From Lotus japonicus (Eukaryota > Streptophyta > Magnoliopsida > Fabales > Fabaceae), in the NCBI RefSeq assembly GCF_012489685.1, contig NC_080046.1:39333176-39397175 (forward strand): DNA of 64,000 nucleotides. The letters run 5' to 3'. The notes under the pieces are model-generated. The model was not told the DNA's origin and did no database searches. It saw only the letters and a list, made by a program, of their open reading frames with translations. This document shows, one piece after another, positions 1 through 11,953 of this stretch (the stretch's first letter is position 1; every line of letters begins with the position of its first letter). The position numbers and the translations under genes were made by a program.

Positions 1-949
1 CGTTTATATGAGGTTTTATATCATGCAATTTCAGGCCAACAAACCCCAACCCTTCCTTTATTCCTAGTAGCCAAGATTGAAGGGGCAATCCCAAATCGGT
101 TCCCTAATCTATAATAAACTTCCATTACGATTATAGAAAAGCATAAAGCAAGCATGAATACAAGCTTAGATAGATATTCAGGAAATAGGATTCAAGAAAA
201 GAAGAAGATCATGTGGGAAAGAACTTAAGATTATAACTCAAATATGAAAAGTCTTACATGAAAACCAAAGCATAAGAAGAGAAATTAGCCATGCTTGGCT
301 AAGAACCTGAATTACAAGCTTGGAAGCATTCTCTCACTCTCCTAGATGATCCTCTACCTCTGAATTTTACAAAGTATGAAAAGATACAAGAGAAAATGAC
401 TAGAATCCTATTTATAGGCAAAATAGTCGAGTTGGGGCGCTCAAGCGCTGCCCTGGGGCGCTTGAGCGCCCATATGGCAGAAGCTAGCATTCTTGCTACT
501 GAAAGGCTGGCGCTCAGGCGCCAGGCATGGGCGCTCAAGGCATGGGCGCTTGAGCGCCAGACACACGTTCTGATGGTCTTTTTAGCTTCTTGTAACCCCC
601 CCCCCCCCTTGGAATGTTTCCATCAATTCTTCATGCTTTTTGGCCTTCCCTCTTCATGAGTTACCTGCTGAAGCACTTAAGGACCAAGACAAGGAAAAAT
701 ATCAAGAAATTCAAAGGGCTTTTAAGCACAATAGTCCTCACAATTCCATGGAAAACAAATGCAAGTCCTAAAATCTATAAAAATACAAGAAAGACCCTTA
801 TAAAACTATATAATTACTAAAACCAAACAAAAACTCAAATAAAGATAAAAATGCATGAGAATGCATGAAACACTACATGAGAAAAAGAAAAAAAGACTTA
901 AAAGCTACAAAGAATTGACCCTAAAAACACTACTGAATACGGGTCATCA
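1..949 (-). mobile_element. Partial LTR, Athila-like Ty3/gypsy, minus strand
   Basis: The right end read on the minus strand starts TGATGACCC, like the start of the Athila-like solo LTR at 12650 (TGATGACCCC). A minus-strand TATA box (CCTATAAATAGG, 407-418) lies about 530 bp inside this end, as expected for the U3/R junction of an LTR. No polypurine tract adjoins position 949 on its right, so this is a 5' LTR or solo LTR whose other end lies left of the window. No coding frame in it is convincing. The family assignment rests on LTR style only. Confidence 0.55.
435..560. repeat. Cluster of GC-rich inverted repeats in the LTR
   Basis: Several short palindromes of the form GGCGCT-TG/CA-AGCGCC, plus a CTGGCGC-TCAG-GCGCCAG hairpin, are packed into 125 bp of otherwise AT-rich LTR just upstream (minus sense) of its TATA box. 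A run of 13 C follows at 596-608. The role is unknown; the cluster could form structured DNA or RNA or bind a factor. Confidence 0.6.
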
Positions 950-1239
950 TGAACCTTTGCCATTAATTAAAGATTAAGAATTGAATCGACGAAAATCCTT
1001 TGCAAAACTCATGACGTTTTGGTTACTGTGTGACACTCGAGAAATCGGGGCGTTAGATTGTCGTTTTCACTGTAGCCGTAACAATTCTCCGTCATGCACA
1101 GAAGCCGTTTATACGGACGATGACAGAGATAAGCAATGCAGTTCTGTGACAACAACGACTACCTCTTTCATACAACGTCAAATTGATATGGATATATATC
1201 AATGATATAATCGGCCAAATGTCCATAATCTTGGTCTAA
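950..1239. other. Unassigned spacer
   Basis: There are 290 bp between the Athila-like LTR and the MITE. A 74-codon frame at 981-1205 shows no recognisable domain and no coding signature. I see no repeat boundary or RNA gene. It may be remnant host DNA or an older element. Confidence 0.4.
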
Positions 1240-1261
1240 GGCCCCGTTTGGAAACACAACT
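1240..1261. mobile_element. Left end of a MITE split by element B
   Basis: The terminal inverted repeat GGCCCCGTTTGGAA starts at 1240 and is matched in reverse complement at 11940-11953. The two parts rejoin exactly at the CAACT TSD of element B. The flanking MITE TSD is not clear, so the superfamily (hAT or PIF/Harbinger) is open. Confidence 0.75.
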
Positions 1262-4200
1262 TGTAAGACCCAAGTTTTTAAGCTTATGCTAAGTGAATAA
1301 AGTCTTATTCACGATTAGGGTTGATGTATCGTGAAGGGAAACCTGAACTAGAGTTTACCAAATGAAACAAATATATGAAGGAGAAAGTTCAGGGAAAGTC
1401 TGAGGATTGTATCGAAGTCGATTTAAGTTATAGCACGACTAATATTCGCTTTAAAAACCTAAGACAAGAATCTTAGGAAATAACACTATGTTCCACCCTT
1501 GGAACACTGTAGGATTTTAGTCCAAAAATCTTCAGAGAAATGTTAGAACTTCTCTTTTTCCATATATCAAAATCGTTTCGAGGCGAAACTCTAGGATCTA
1601 AGAACGTCCGATTCCAATCATCGGAAGTTTGCCGAAACCGAATCCCTGGTATTTCAAAACCCTAGAATCAACCGACAATGAAGACTTTTTCTATTCAGAG
1701 CTTCAAATGAAGATTCTACACGCGTACACCCATTTCTCTTGATGATTTCAATCTTTCTTCAGAAGGAAGTTTTCCATTCCGACATCCGAAGCAAAAAGCA
1801 ACTTATCGGGTAAAATAGTTTTATACCGACTATGCATTAGTTGCCAAAAATACAAGGAGACATCTTTATAGCTTTGGAATTCTTTTGCCAAAACCTATCT
1901 ATTAATTCACGGAGAATGACGCCGGAAAAATCAGATTCGCGAAACTTTCATTTTCCCGCGAATTTCCATCTTCTATATATAGCAAACAAGTGAGAAAAAA
2001 AACACAAAACTCCTCCATTTTCTCTCCTCAAGGCCGCGAGTTCATCCAAGGAAGAAGGAAGAAGAATTTTCTTCATTACTTGCTTGATCGTTGATCCGTT
2101 AGTTGCTGCTTCAAGGTTTCGAGGTATAGTCGCTAATCCTTACCTCTGATCGCTTTTTCCATAGCTTTTCTGTAGACTTTTCTGAGCCGATAGTTTATGG
2201 GTTTTTGCAAAACTATCCTGAATCTTTCATTTCTGATTCTAAACCTCTTCCTTACGTGCCCAAGATCACTTCTGCCGGGTTAGATTTTCCGTTATGTCGC
2301 CGGAATTCCGCCGGAATCAATTTTAGCCTAAAATACCCATTTTTGGAGTTTTTGGAGTAAAGCTTCAACCTTTAGGCTGAAAACTATCGCCTTAGCTTAG
2401 TGCTAGTAGGATTAGTTGTCATAAACGTCGTTGGTGACGTCCCTGCAAAATTTGGTTTTTGGGATTTCAGTTTTGAAAATCCTAAGTTAAAAATCATGAC
2501 CAAAATACCCCAGCGACAGTTTTTGATCCGATAATTTTTCCGAGTTCAGAATACCCTTAGTTACGGCTAATGATAGCATAGGAACCAAGTTTGATCGAAG
2601 AAAAATCGAGTCTCCTAATTACCTAAAGTGGCCGAACCTATTAGGGGGGAGGAGGAAAATTTCCTTTTCCGAAAACTTGTCTTTCGCGCTAGATTATCGT
2701 ACCTTAGAGTATAGATTACTTCGAGTAACCTTAGTAAGTATCGATAACTTAGTTTTCGATAGATTTTGATTGCTTTCTGTGGTTTTGTTCTAAAGGTGCT
2801 TTTGAAGAGTTTCCCGAGGAACAAGGCTTTGCTTGCGAGGAAGCGTTAGACGATCATTCTGGAGAACCTACAGGTGAGGGCATCTCACTGAATCTCTAGT
2901 TAATGCTTAGGGTCGATGCTTTCGACATTGATTTACTGTTTATGCACTTGTTTGTGTTTGATTGGAAAAATGTTTTCTGAGGCTTCGGCTGACAATGTAG
3001 ATGATGCATCTACTACTATGTTTTTGATGATTGACTTACATGCTATGTGCTAAGTGGGTACCTTAGGATGTGTGGTGCATGCTTATATGCTAAGTGCTAT
3101 GTGGTTATTGCTTAATATGTTGATATATGACATGTTGATTGATTGTGCTGAGTTATTTATGTTTTTGCAATGAAATCTGAGTTTCTGAATGGTGAGAATA
3201 GCGGGCAGGTCATGCCAATTTTATTTTGAGAGTTTTGAGAAAGTTTGATAGGACGAATGAGATTCGGACCTTGTTAGGATGTTTATGGATCGAGACATTC
3301 TCTGGAGTCATTTGGGGATTTGGAGATCCCGAGAACTTATAGGATTTGCGATAAGACTAAAAGTATAGTATTTTGTAAAGAAAACTCATAAGACATTAAA
3401 CAACCTCTAAATCTTTAATTAATGATAATAAACTCGAAAGGAAAGCGTGGAAGTCAAATCTTAGTTTTGGAAAACGAGAAGTGTCGTCGGATCCCAGTAT
3501 TGAGAAAGTTGAGAGGCTTCGAGTATGTAGGTGTTGTGGGGCTGTTGGAGCAGCGTTTGTTGTTGTGCTGTTGGAGCAGCTATGTTGTTGGGCTATCCTG
3601 GGGATAAGTCCGGGAAACCGTTAGTTTCCGAGAGTGTGATACTCTGTGCTCGTTGAGCAGTTGTGACCCTCGGATTGAGATGAGTCGGATGATTTGGAGA
3701 TCATCATGAGAGAATGTGTGTTGTGGAAAGAAATGTCTTTTGTCGCAGAATCGACTTTACCTTAGGGTAAGCTTTTAGAGACTTTAATTTAGCTAGAACA
3801 CGTGGCGACGTGTCGAGTGAGATTCGGAGACGTTGTTTGACTAATCATCCTGCATTCATGCAACATTAATGGGGTATTAACACAGGACGTACTCTGGACC
3901 TCGTCGGATTCCAAAATGGTCATAAGACCCGGATTTCCGTGTAAGAGCGTTTGTAGACGTCTCTTGTAGCAGACCGAAATGGCAGACCTACGGGTTACGG
4001 CTGATCTGACTACCGCTGATGTTGGAGTAAGAGGCACGCGGGCCGAAATGGTCCCACCGTGGCTGGTGCTAGGGCTGATCCGTTGATGTCCATCCGTTCC
4101 GGATTGCATATTGGTTGACTGGGTTAACCTGCATATCATTTCATGCAACATGCATACTGACTTAGTTGTCGAATGTGATTGTTATTTGTTAATCCTATTT

Positions 4201-5034
4201 GGAACATGCTAAGTGTTTTTATTGTCATTTATGTTCGTTATGGAATATGTAAACCTAGGATGTTATCCCTAGCTATAAGCCTAAGTGGCTATTCTATTAT
4301 CTGTATCTATCGATGTTATTATTTACATAATTCTTTGGAGTTGACCCTCGCGTCTTCTGTGTGTGCTTTGGCGGACAAACGCCCTTTGTCAGATGTCCAC
4401 GGCGGACTAGATCATGATGGTTCACCCTTCGGGGGGAACTAGAGTTGAGATACTGGAATAGGAGCGCATCGCGGTAGCGAGAGGAGGACGGATGGTGTAC
4501 TTAGACTAGGTCGTTCTGAATTCAGATTCGGACGGCGATCATGCTAGCATGTAGGTTTTAGTGCTGGTGTGAGCTCCTCGAGATGGGATTAGTGTAGGAG
4601 TAGAGTCTTAGCTCTGAAAATCATTTGTTTTCTTTGGGGACAGGGTAGTTTCCCACCTATAGCTTTTTGTGTGGTTTCTTTACAGGAATCACAGAGAGTT
4701 GGTTGGACTTAGGAGGTCTTGTTTCAGGCCGATGGGCCAGCTTATTCTCAATTTTGAGGGATGGTGTTGCGGACACTTCACCTTTACTTTCAGTCTGTAC
4801 ATATTGCCTTCGGGCGCTACACTTTTTTTCCGTCACTGGAGGTTACTCGTGACGAGGTTGTTACTTACAGCGGGGGCTCATTATATATTGTATTATAGTT
4901 TTATTACTTTTCGCATTTGGGTTTTATTTAATTCAGTCTTGTCTTAGTTATTATCGAAAAAAAATATTCACGTTTTTCCGCATTAAGTTTATTTTTGGTT
5001 ACTAAAGTGACGCCACCGAAATCGGGGTGTTACA
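1262..5034 (+). repeat. 5' LTR of element B (3773 bp)
   Basis: Begins TGTAAGACCC and ends GGGGTGTTACA. The core promoter TATATATAG lies at 1974-1982. Matches the 3' LTR at 7948-11721 almost base for base, with one 1-bp length difference in the CCTTCGGGCG tract near the end. Frames of 60-120 codons inside both LTRs are identical only because the LTRs are young copies. Confidence 0.95.
1974..1982 (+). promoter_or_regulatory. TATA box of the B 5' LTR
   Basis: TATATATAG followed downstream by a long leader; repeated in the 3' LTR at 8660-8668. The position marks the U3/R junction about 710 bp into the LTR. Confidence 0.6.
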
Positions 5035-5037
5035 TTG

Positions 5038-5049
5038 TGGTATCAGAGC
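5038..5049 (+). other. Primer binding site, initiator Met tRNA
   Basis: TGGTATCAGAGC starts 3 bp after the 5' LTR end. It is complementary to the 3' end of plant initiator methionine tRNA, the usual minus-strand primer of Tekay-type gypsy and copia elements. Confidence 0.93.
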
Positions 5050-5246
5050 ACGGTCGAGTCTTTCGGGAGTTGTTGGGGAATAGGTCTTCTGTGCTAGGTT
5101 GTGTGACTCTGAAAAGAGTGAAAATTGATTGTCTGCAAGCGATTTTTCGCTTAGAATTGATTGAAGTTATTGCTTAATCATATTGTATAGTTATGCCAGA
5201 GACTATCTTGTGATGAGTACTAACTGTTTGTTTGACTAAGCATAGG

Positions 5247-6062
5247 ATGGTAAGCCCTGATCGTATGGCAAAGGCGATAGCTACAATGATTGAAGCAATG
5301 ATGAACCAGGCTGCTGAGGACGCTTACAGACACGCGGAGGAGGCTGCACGTAAGCAACCTCAACTGTTAAACGAGGTGTCCAAGTACCAGCATAGTGGAT
5401 TGAACCGAGTTGGAACTGGGGGACCAGTGAGATCAGGTTCTCAGGAGTACCGACCGTGGAAGCTATACCAGCATCCTGAGGGAAGAGACCCTATTCCAGG
5501 ATCACGCAAGTCGACGAATGCAACTATTGGTCAGGAGGCTGTGTCATGCTACCGTTGTGGAAAGCTTGGACACTACGTCTTTCAGTGCTCAGTAGCTGGA
5601 CCAAAATGCTGCAAGTGCAGACAACGTGGACATTTGGCCGTGAACTGTAGGACGTTCCAGGCGGGACCGTCCGATAACAAGATGAAGGACAAGTTTCCCG
5701 CCATAGCTAGAAGGGCAAGGAATCAAGTGTCATGTTTCAGATGTGGGAAGCCGGGGCACTATGCTAATGCTTGTCCTGACACGAGGCCCAAATGCTATAA
5801 TTGTAACAAAATGGGGCATACTGCCGGTCGGTGCAGAGCACCCAAGACGGAGCCAACCGTGAACACTGCTCGAGGAAAGCGTTCTGCGGCTAAAGCAAGA
5901 GTTTACACCATGGACGGTGAGAGAGCTGAGGGGTTTGTCACAGGAGAGCGCAAGAACGATGGTAACCTTATAACCATTCTTTCTCATTTCAGTATAATAT
6001 ATTCCATTACCTTCGTAGCTTGTGCAAACACACCTAACTTACTTATACTGTCTAAGCTTTGA
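5247..6062 (+). CDS. Gag remnant: nucleocapsid with four CCHC zinc knuckles
   Basis: A 271-aa frame from the first ATG after the PBS. It has four CX2CX4HX4C knuckles in its middle: CYRCGKLGHYVFQC, CCKCRQRGHLAVNC, CFRCGKPGHYANAC and CYNCNKMGHTAGRC. The segment after them, ending near ARVYTMDG, resembles the gag-protease linker of Tekay/Del chromoviruses. The capsid domain that normally precedes the knuckles is missing; only about 45 helical residues precede a basic linker. No protease, RT or integrase follows in frame. The product would be an RNA-binding nucleocapsid-like protein that could package element RNA. Most chromovirus Gags have one or two knuckles, so four is unusual. The last ~30 codons after the linker look like read-through into noncoding sequence. 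Confidence 0.75.
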   Translation: MVSPDRMAKAIATMIEAMMNQAAEDAYRHAEEAARKQPQLLNEVSKYQHSGLNRVGTGGPVRSGSQEYRPWKLYQHPEGRDPIPGSRKSTNATIGQEAVSCYRCGKLGHYVFQCSVAGPKCCKCRQRGHLAVNCRTFQAGPSDNKMKDKFPAIARRARNQVSCFRCGKPGHYANACPDTRPKCYNCNKMGHTAGRCRAPKTEPTVNTARGKRSAAKARVYTMDGERAEGFVTGERKNDGNLITILSHFSIIYSITFVACANTPNLLILSKL

Positions 6063-7664
6063 CCTTATAGTTATTACGCCTATTAAGACTGTATTTGACC
6101 GTTGCTAGTATTTAAACTATAGAAGTTATACGAGGTTTAGAATGACACGCTAAGCCTAGAAAGTAGCCTTCTACCGATGCGTTTAAAAGGAAGCTAGAAG
6201 CTGAAGAATGAATCTCATAGAGATTTCTTATGGATAGTATACGTATGATGTTGAGGGCGTGCAGTTCCGTAGCGGAATCATTGAGGATGTGATGTCAGGG
6301 TATTTGTGATTATTGGATGATAGGAACTCATTGACTGTTCCAGTAGGTTTTTCTAGATTTCCACCTTCGATGTATTAGGCCTGATCAACTTAATATTGAG
6401 GGGGTGATATTCGGAATCACAGCTGGATATGGACTTTGATAGAAGGATTGGTAAGATTAACTCGATTTGATCGAAGATTAGTTGAATTTGGGAGGAAAGT
6501 TTGTATTAAGCACTTGATTGTACAAGATTAAGATTTGAACCTTTGGAAGTTGATGATTGTCGTATAGACATTAATTGTTTGGTTCGTGCGATTACTCCAA
6601 GTGGAGGTAGACTAAGTCAAGAGATTTAATGTTGGAAAAATATTAGGTATTTTCTCAGAAGTTATGAAGTCATAGGTTATGTGATTACTGAGTGGAATTG
6701 TTAAAGACCAAATATGTGGGATTTAATCATGTTATAGAGAATAGCTTGATAGTAACAAGATTGAGAAGAATTAACTTTGAACTAGATTGTTGAAGTCGAG
6801 TTCGAGGAATAAGTTTTGCTAAGTGCATGATTAATTTGTGGAGACATTATAGTTTTAAGAAATGGATATTCACTTAAGAAGTATTGAAGGATTAAGGGCC
6901 ATTAGAGGACCAAACTTGGTGAAGGTTTAGGTTTTAAATCTATGGATTTCTGTCTAAGGTGTGTAGGACTCGAAGTTTGTCAGAACTTGATTGAGGGATT
7001 AAGAAGTTGATTGACGAGATGGTGATTGAGATACAGAAAGGAAAGTGCTAGTATTAAGATGAATACTTGAAGTCGTTATATTTGGGCAAGTTTCATAGAG
7101 TTTAAGAGTGAATGGAACCTTGTTATGGATTCTGATGAGGTATACTAGAGTTAACCAATGAATTCTACTAAGTTGAATGAGGATCCTAGGGCTAAGGTTG
7201 ACCTAGGGAGCTGAGATTCATGTACGCATAAGGAATTTAGTGGTGTTAGCGGTTACGATAACGGTTAAACCTCGGAAAGTTGAAGGATCGAACGATAAAA
7301 TGACTAGTTAAGTCCCTTGGGGTATAGTTATAAGTTGATCTTCTAGGGAATGAGTCTAGTGATGCACTAGGTATTAAGGCTCAAGTCGAGATTTAATTTG
7401 AATGGTGACTAAGTAGAAGATTGATTTCATGGTGCGAAGGAGGATAATTACGAGGTTGGAAGTGACGTTAATGGACTAGTAGGTTCCAAGGCAATAGTTC
7501 GTCTAGGAGTTATCAAGCGACTGAGTTGAGTTGGACTATGAGTGAACGTCACGAGAACAAGTTGAGCATTCACTTCGGAACATAGAGAGGTACCGAGTTT
7601 CTAATCAGCATTTTGGATGAACAAAAGCAAAGGCGCAAGTGGTTAAGGTTGTGCGATTGCACGA
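6063..7664 (+). other. Stop-rich internal region of element B, no gene
   Basis: AT-rich sequence with stops in all frames and no RT, RNase H or integrase motif that I can recognise. It occupies the place where a Tekay element has most of pol, so it is either a heavily decayed or replaced pol or captured noncoding DNA. Confidence 0.6.
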
Positions 7665-7910
7665 ATGCCAACCAATATTGTTTCCAACGGGGACCCGACA
7701 CAAGTGGTCGAACCGGACACCATAGAGCTGGAAGACGATATGTCTTTTGAGACGCCGTCGGTCAACCTTGGGACTAGAAGAGTGAAACGATCGGAGGGAA
7801 AGCAGAGTACCTTAGTGAAAGTTATTTGGAACAAAGACACGAACGGTGCTATATGGGTATTAGAGGAAACAGATCAAGGAATAATATCCGGAGCTTTTAC
7901 TGACCCTTAA
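7665..7910 (+). pseudogene. C-terminal tip of chromovirus pol
   Basis: The frame contains ELEDDMSFETPSVNL and LVKVIWNKDTNGAIWVLEE. This fits the extreme C-terminus of Tekay/Del-type integrase, whose usual pattern is a DL-x-YE-x-x-PV segment, a K/R-rich stretch, then LVKVLW followed by an ATWE-like motif. The catalytic integrase core, RNase H and RT are absent upstream. The ATG at 7665 is only a position inside the remnant. It ends with a stop about 35 bp before the 3' LTR, where pol normally ends. It shows that B descends from an autonomous chromovirus by internal loss rather than from a gag-only ancestor. Confidence 0.7.
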
Positions 7911-7930
7911 GTTTCGAGGTCGAAACTTTC

Positions 7931-7947
7931 TTTTTGGAGGGTAGTAA
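7931..7947 (+). other. Polypurine tract region of B
   Basis: TTTTTGGAGGGTAGTAA directly abuts the TG of the 3' LTR and fits the plus-strand primer tract of Tekay-type elements. The purine run is short. Confidence 0.6.
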
Positions 7948-10900
7948 TGTAAGACCCAAGTTTTTAAGCTTATGCTAAGTGAATAAAGTCTTATTCACGA
8001 TTAGGGTTGATGTATCGTGAAGGGAAACCTGAACTAGAGTTTACCAAATGAAACAAATATATGAAGGAGAAAGTTCAGGGAAAGTCTGAGGATTGTATCG
8101 AAGTCGATTTAAGTTATAGCACGACTAATATTCGCTTTAAAAACCTAAGACAAGAATCTTAGGAAATAACACTATGTTCCACCCTTGGAACACTGTAGGA
8201 TTTTAGTCCAAAAATCTTCAGAGAAATGTTAGAACTTCTCTTTTTCCATATATCAAAATCGTTTCGAGGCGAAACTCTAGGATCTAAGAACGTCCGATTC
8301 CAATCATCGGAAGTTTGCCGAAACCGAATCCCTGGTATTTCAAAACCCTAGAATCAACCGACAATGAAGACTTTTTCTATTCAGAGCTTCAAATGAATAT
8401 TCTACACGCGTACAACCATTTCTCTTGATGATTTCAATCTTTCTTCAGAAGGAAGTTTTCCATTCCGACATCCGAAGCAAAAAGCAACTTATCGGGTAAA
8501 ATAGTTTTATACCGACTATGCATTAGTTGCCAAAAATACAAGGAGACATCTTTATAGCTTTGGAATTCTTTTGCCAAAACCTATCTATTAATTCACGGAG
8601 AATGACGCCGGAAAAATCAGATTCGCGAAACTTTCATTTTCCCGCGAATTTCCATCTTCTATATATAGCAAACAAGTGAGAAAAAAAACACAAAACTCCT
8701 CCATTTTCTCTCCTCAAGGCCGCGAGTTCATCCAAGGAAGAAGGAAAAAGAATTTTCTTCATTACTTGCTTGATCGTTGATCCGTTAGTTGCTGCTTCAA
8801 GGTTTCGAGGTATAGTCGCTAATCCTTACCTCTGATCGCTTTTTCCATAGCTTTTCTGTAGACTTTTCTGAGCCGATAGTTTATGGGTTTTTGCAAAACT
8901 ATCCTGAATCTTTCATTTCTGATTCTAAACCTCTTCCTTACGTGCCCAAGATCACTTCTGCCGGGTTAGATTTTCCGTTATGTCGCCGGAATTCCGCCGG
9001 AATCAATTTTAGCCTAAAATACCCATTTTTGGAGTTTTTGGAGTAAAGCTTCAACCTTTAGGCTGAAAACTATCGCCTTAGCTTAGTGCTAGTAGGATTA
9101 GTTGTCATAAACGTCGTTGGTGACGTCCCTGCAAAATTTGGTTTTTGGGATTTCAGTTTTGAAAATCCTAAGTTAAAAATCATGACCAAAATACCCCTGC
9201 GACAGTTTTTGATCCGATAATTTTTCCGAGTTCAGAATACCCTTAGTTACGGCTAATGATAGCATAGGAACCAAGTTTGATCGAAGAAAAATCGAGTCTC
9301 CTAATTACCTAAAGTGGCCGAACCTATTAGGGGGGAGGAGGAAAATTTCCTTTTCCGAAAACTTGTCTTTGGCGCTAGATTATCGTACCTTAGAGTATAG
9401 ATTACTTCGAGTAACCTTAGTAAGTATCGATAACTTAGTTTTCGATAGATTTTGATTGATTTCTGTGGTTTTGTTCTAAAGGTGCTTTTGAAGAGTTTCC
9501 CGAGGAACAAGGCTTTGCTTGCGAGGAAGCGTTAGACGATCATTCTGGAGAACCTACAGGTGAGGGCATCTCACTGAATCTCTAGTTAATGCTTAGGGTC
9601 GATGCTTTAGACATTGATTTACTGTTTATGCACTTGTTTGTGTTTGATTGGAAAAATGTTTTCTGAGGCTTCGGCTGACAATGTAGATGATGCATCTACT
9701 ACTATGTTTTTGATGATTGACTTACATGCTATGTGCTAAGTGGGTACCTTAGGATGTGTGGTGCATGCTTATATGCTAAGTGCTATGTGGTTATTGCTTA
9801 ATATGCTGATATATGACATGTTGATTGATTGTGCTGAGTTATTTATGTTTTTGCAATGAAATCTGAGTTTCTGAATGGTGAGAATAGCGGGCAGGTCATG
9901 CCGATTTTATTTTGAGAGTTTTGAGAAAGTTTGATAGGACGAATGAGATTCGGACCTTGTTAGGATGTTTATGGATCGAGACATTCTCTGGAGTCATTTG
10001 GGGATTTGGAGATCCCGAGAACTTATAGGATTTGCGATAAGACTAAAAGGATAGTATTTTGTAAAGAAAACTCATAAGACATTAAACAACCTCTAAATCT
10101 TTAATTAATGATAATAAACTCGAAAGGAAGGCGTGGAAGTCAAATCTTAGTTTTGGAAAACGAGAAGTGTCGTCGGATCCCAGTATTGAGAAAGTTGAGA
10201 GGCTTCGAGTATGTAGGTGTTGTGGGGCTGTTGGAGCAGCGTTTGTTGTTGTGCTGTTGGAGCAGCTATGTTGTTGGGCTATCGTGGGGATAAGTCCGGG
10301 AAACCGTTAGTTTCCGAGAGTGTGATACTCTGTGCTCGTTGAGCAGTTGTGACCCTCGGATTGAGATGAGTCGGATGATTTGGAGATCATCATGAGAGAA
10401 TGTGTGTTGTGGAAAGAAGTGTCTTTTGTCGCAGAATCGACTTTACCTTAGGGTAAGCTTTTAGAGACTTTAATTTAGCTAGAACACGTGGCGACGTGTC
10501 GAGTGAGATTCGGAGACGTTGTTTGACTAATCATCCTGCATTCATGCAACATTAATGGGGTATTAACACAGGACGTACTCTGGACCTCGTCGGATTCCAA
10601 AATGGTCATAAGACCCGGATTTCCGTGTAAGAGCGTTTGTAGACGTCTCTTGTAGCAGACCGAAATGGCAGACCTACGGGTTACGGCTGATCTGACTACC
10701 GCTGATGTTGGAGTAAGAGGCACGCGGGCCGAAATGGTCCCACCGTGGCTGGTGCTAGGGCTGATCCGTTGATGTCCATCCGTTCCGGATTGCATATTGG
10801 TTGACTGGGTTAACCTGCATATCATTTCATGCAACATGCATACTGACTTAGTTGTCGAATGTGATTGTTATTTGTTAATCCTATTTGGAACATGCTAAGT

Positions 10901-11721
10901 GTTTTTATTGTCATTTATGTTCGTTATGTAATATGTAACCCTAGGATGTTATCCCTAGCTATAAGCCTAAGTGACTATTCTATTATCTGTATCTATCGAT
11001 GTTATTATTTACATAATTCTTTGGAGTTGACCCTCGCGTCTTCTGTGTGTGCTTTGGCGGACAAACGCCCTTTGTCAGATGTCCACGGCGGACTAGATCA
11101 TGATGGTTCACCCTTCGGGGGGAACTAGAGTTGAGATACTGGAATAGGAGCGCATCGCGGTAGCGAGAGGAGGACGGATGGTGTACTTAGACTAGGTCGT
11201 TCTGAATTCAGATTCGGACGACGATCATGCTAGCATGTAGGTTTTAGTGCTGGTGTGAGCTCCTCGAGATGGGATTAGTGTAGGAGTAGAGTCTTAGCTC
11301 TGAAAATCATTTGTTTTCTTTGGGGACAGGGTAGTTTCCCACCTATAGCTTTTTGTGTGGTTTCTTTACAGGAATCACAGAGAGTTGGTTGGACTTAGGA
11401 GGTCTTGTTTCAGGCCGATGGGCCAGCTTATTCTCAGTTTTGAGGGATGGTGTTGCGGACACTTCACCTTTACTTTCAGTCTGTACATATTGCCTTTCGG
11501 GCGCTACACTTTTTTTCCGTCACTGGAGGTTACTCGTGACGAGGTTGTTACTTACAGCGGGGGCTCATTATATATTGTATTATAGTTTTATTACTTTTCG
11601 CATTTGGGTTTTATTTAATTCAGTCTTGTCTTAGTTATTATCGAAAAAAAATATTCACGTTTTTCCGCATTAAGTTTATTTTTGGTTACTAAAGTGACGC
11701 CACCGAAATCGGGGTGTTACA
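7948..11721 (+). repeat. 3' LTR of element B (3774 bp)
   Basis: Near-identical copy of 1262-5034, ending GGTGTTACA and followed by the TSD CAACT. Its TATA box is at 8660-8668. Confidence 0.95.
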
Positions 11722-11726
11722 CAACT

Positions 11727-11953
11727 TAATTAAGCGCTTATTCATAAGCTATTTTAAAAAAATATTGAAATAAATCAAAAATAAGTTATATATAAGCATA
11801 AGCTCTTTTTCATAAACTATCATGAATAGCTTATGAAAATAAGCTCAAAACAGCTTATGGTAGGCCATAATCTATTTGCAAAAGTTCTCCCAAACACTGA
11901 CATAAGAGCTTATGCTATCAGATAAGCTCAAATAAACTCTTCCAAACGGGGCC
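11727..11953. mobile_element. Right part of the MITE
   Basis: AT-rich, with many AAGCTTAT and ATAAGC motifs in both orientations, and ends TTCCAAACGGGGCC, the reverse complement of the left terminus. Together with 1240-1261 it gives an element of about 250 bp with no coding capacity. MITEs of this style are common in legumes. Confidence 0.75.

Larger units (their letters stand above)
1262..11721 (+). mobile_element. Element B: Tekay-type gypsy derivative, non-autonomous
   Basis: A complete LTR retrotransposon of 10460 bp flanked by a perfect TSD, CAACT (1257-1261 and 11722-11726). The LTRs start TGTAAGACCC and end GGTGTTACA. By eye they differ at only about 18-20 of 3773 positions, so insertion was recent. 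The internal region is just 2913 bp, shorter than one LTR, and holds an initiator-Met PBS, a zinc-knuckle gag remnant, a long stop-rich stretch and the C-terminal tip of a chromovirus pol. This is the architecture of large non-autonomous LTR elements that retain gag (LARD or TR-GAG type). Mobilisation must have relied on an autonomous relative in trans; the related solo LTR D shows that the wider family is present. Confidence 0.9.

Noticed and set aside
3789..4151. 120-codon minus-strand frame found identically at 10475-10837
   Set aside because: Both copies are inside the two young LTRs of element B; identity reflects LTR duplication. The D LTR does not keep the frame.
4179..4947. Several 60-90 codon frames in the B LTR
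   Set aside because: They overlap in different frames, lack domains and differ between LTR copies by frameshift (11353-11634).
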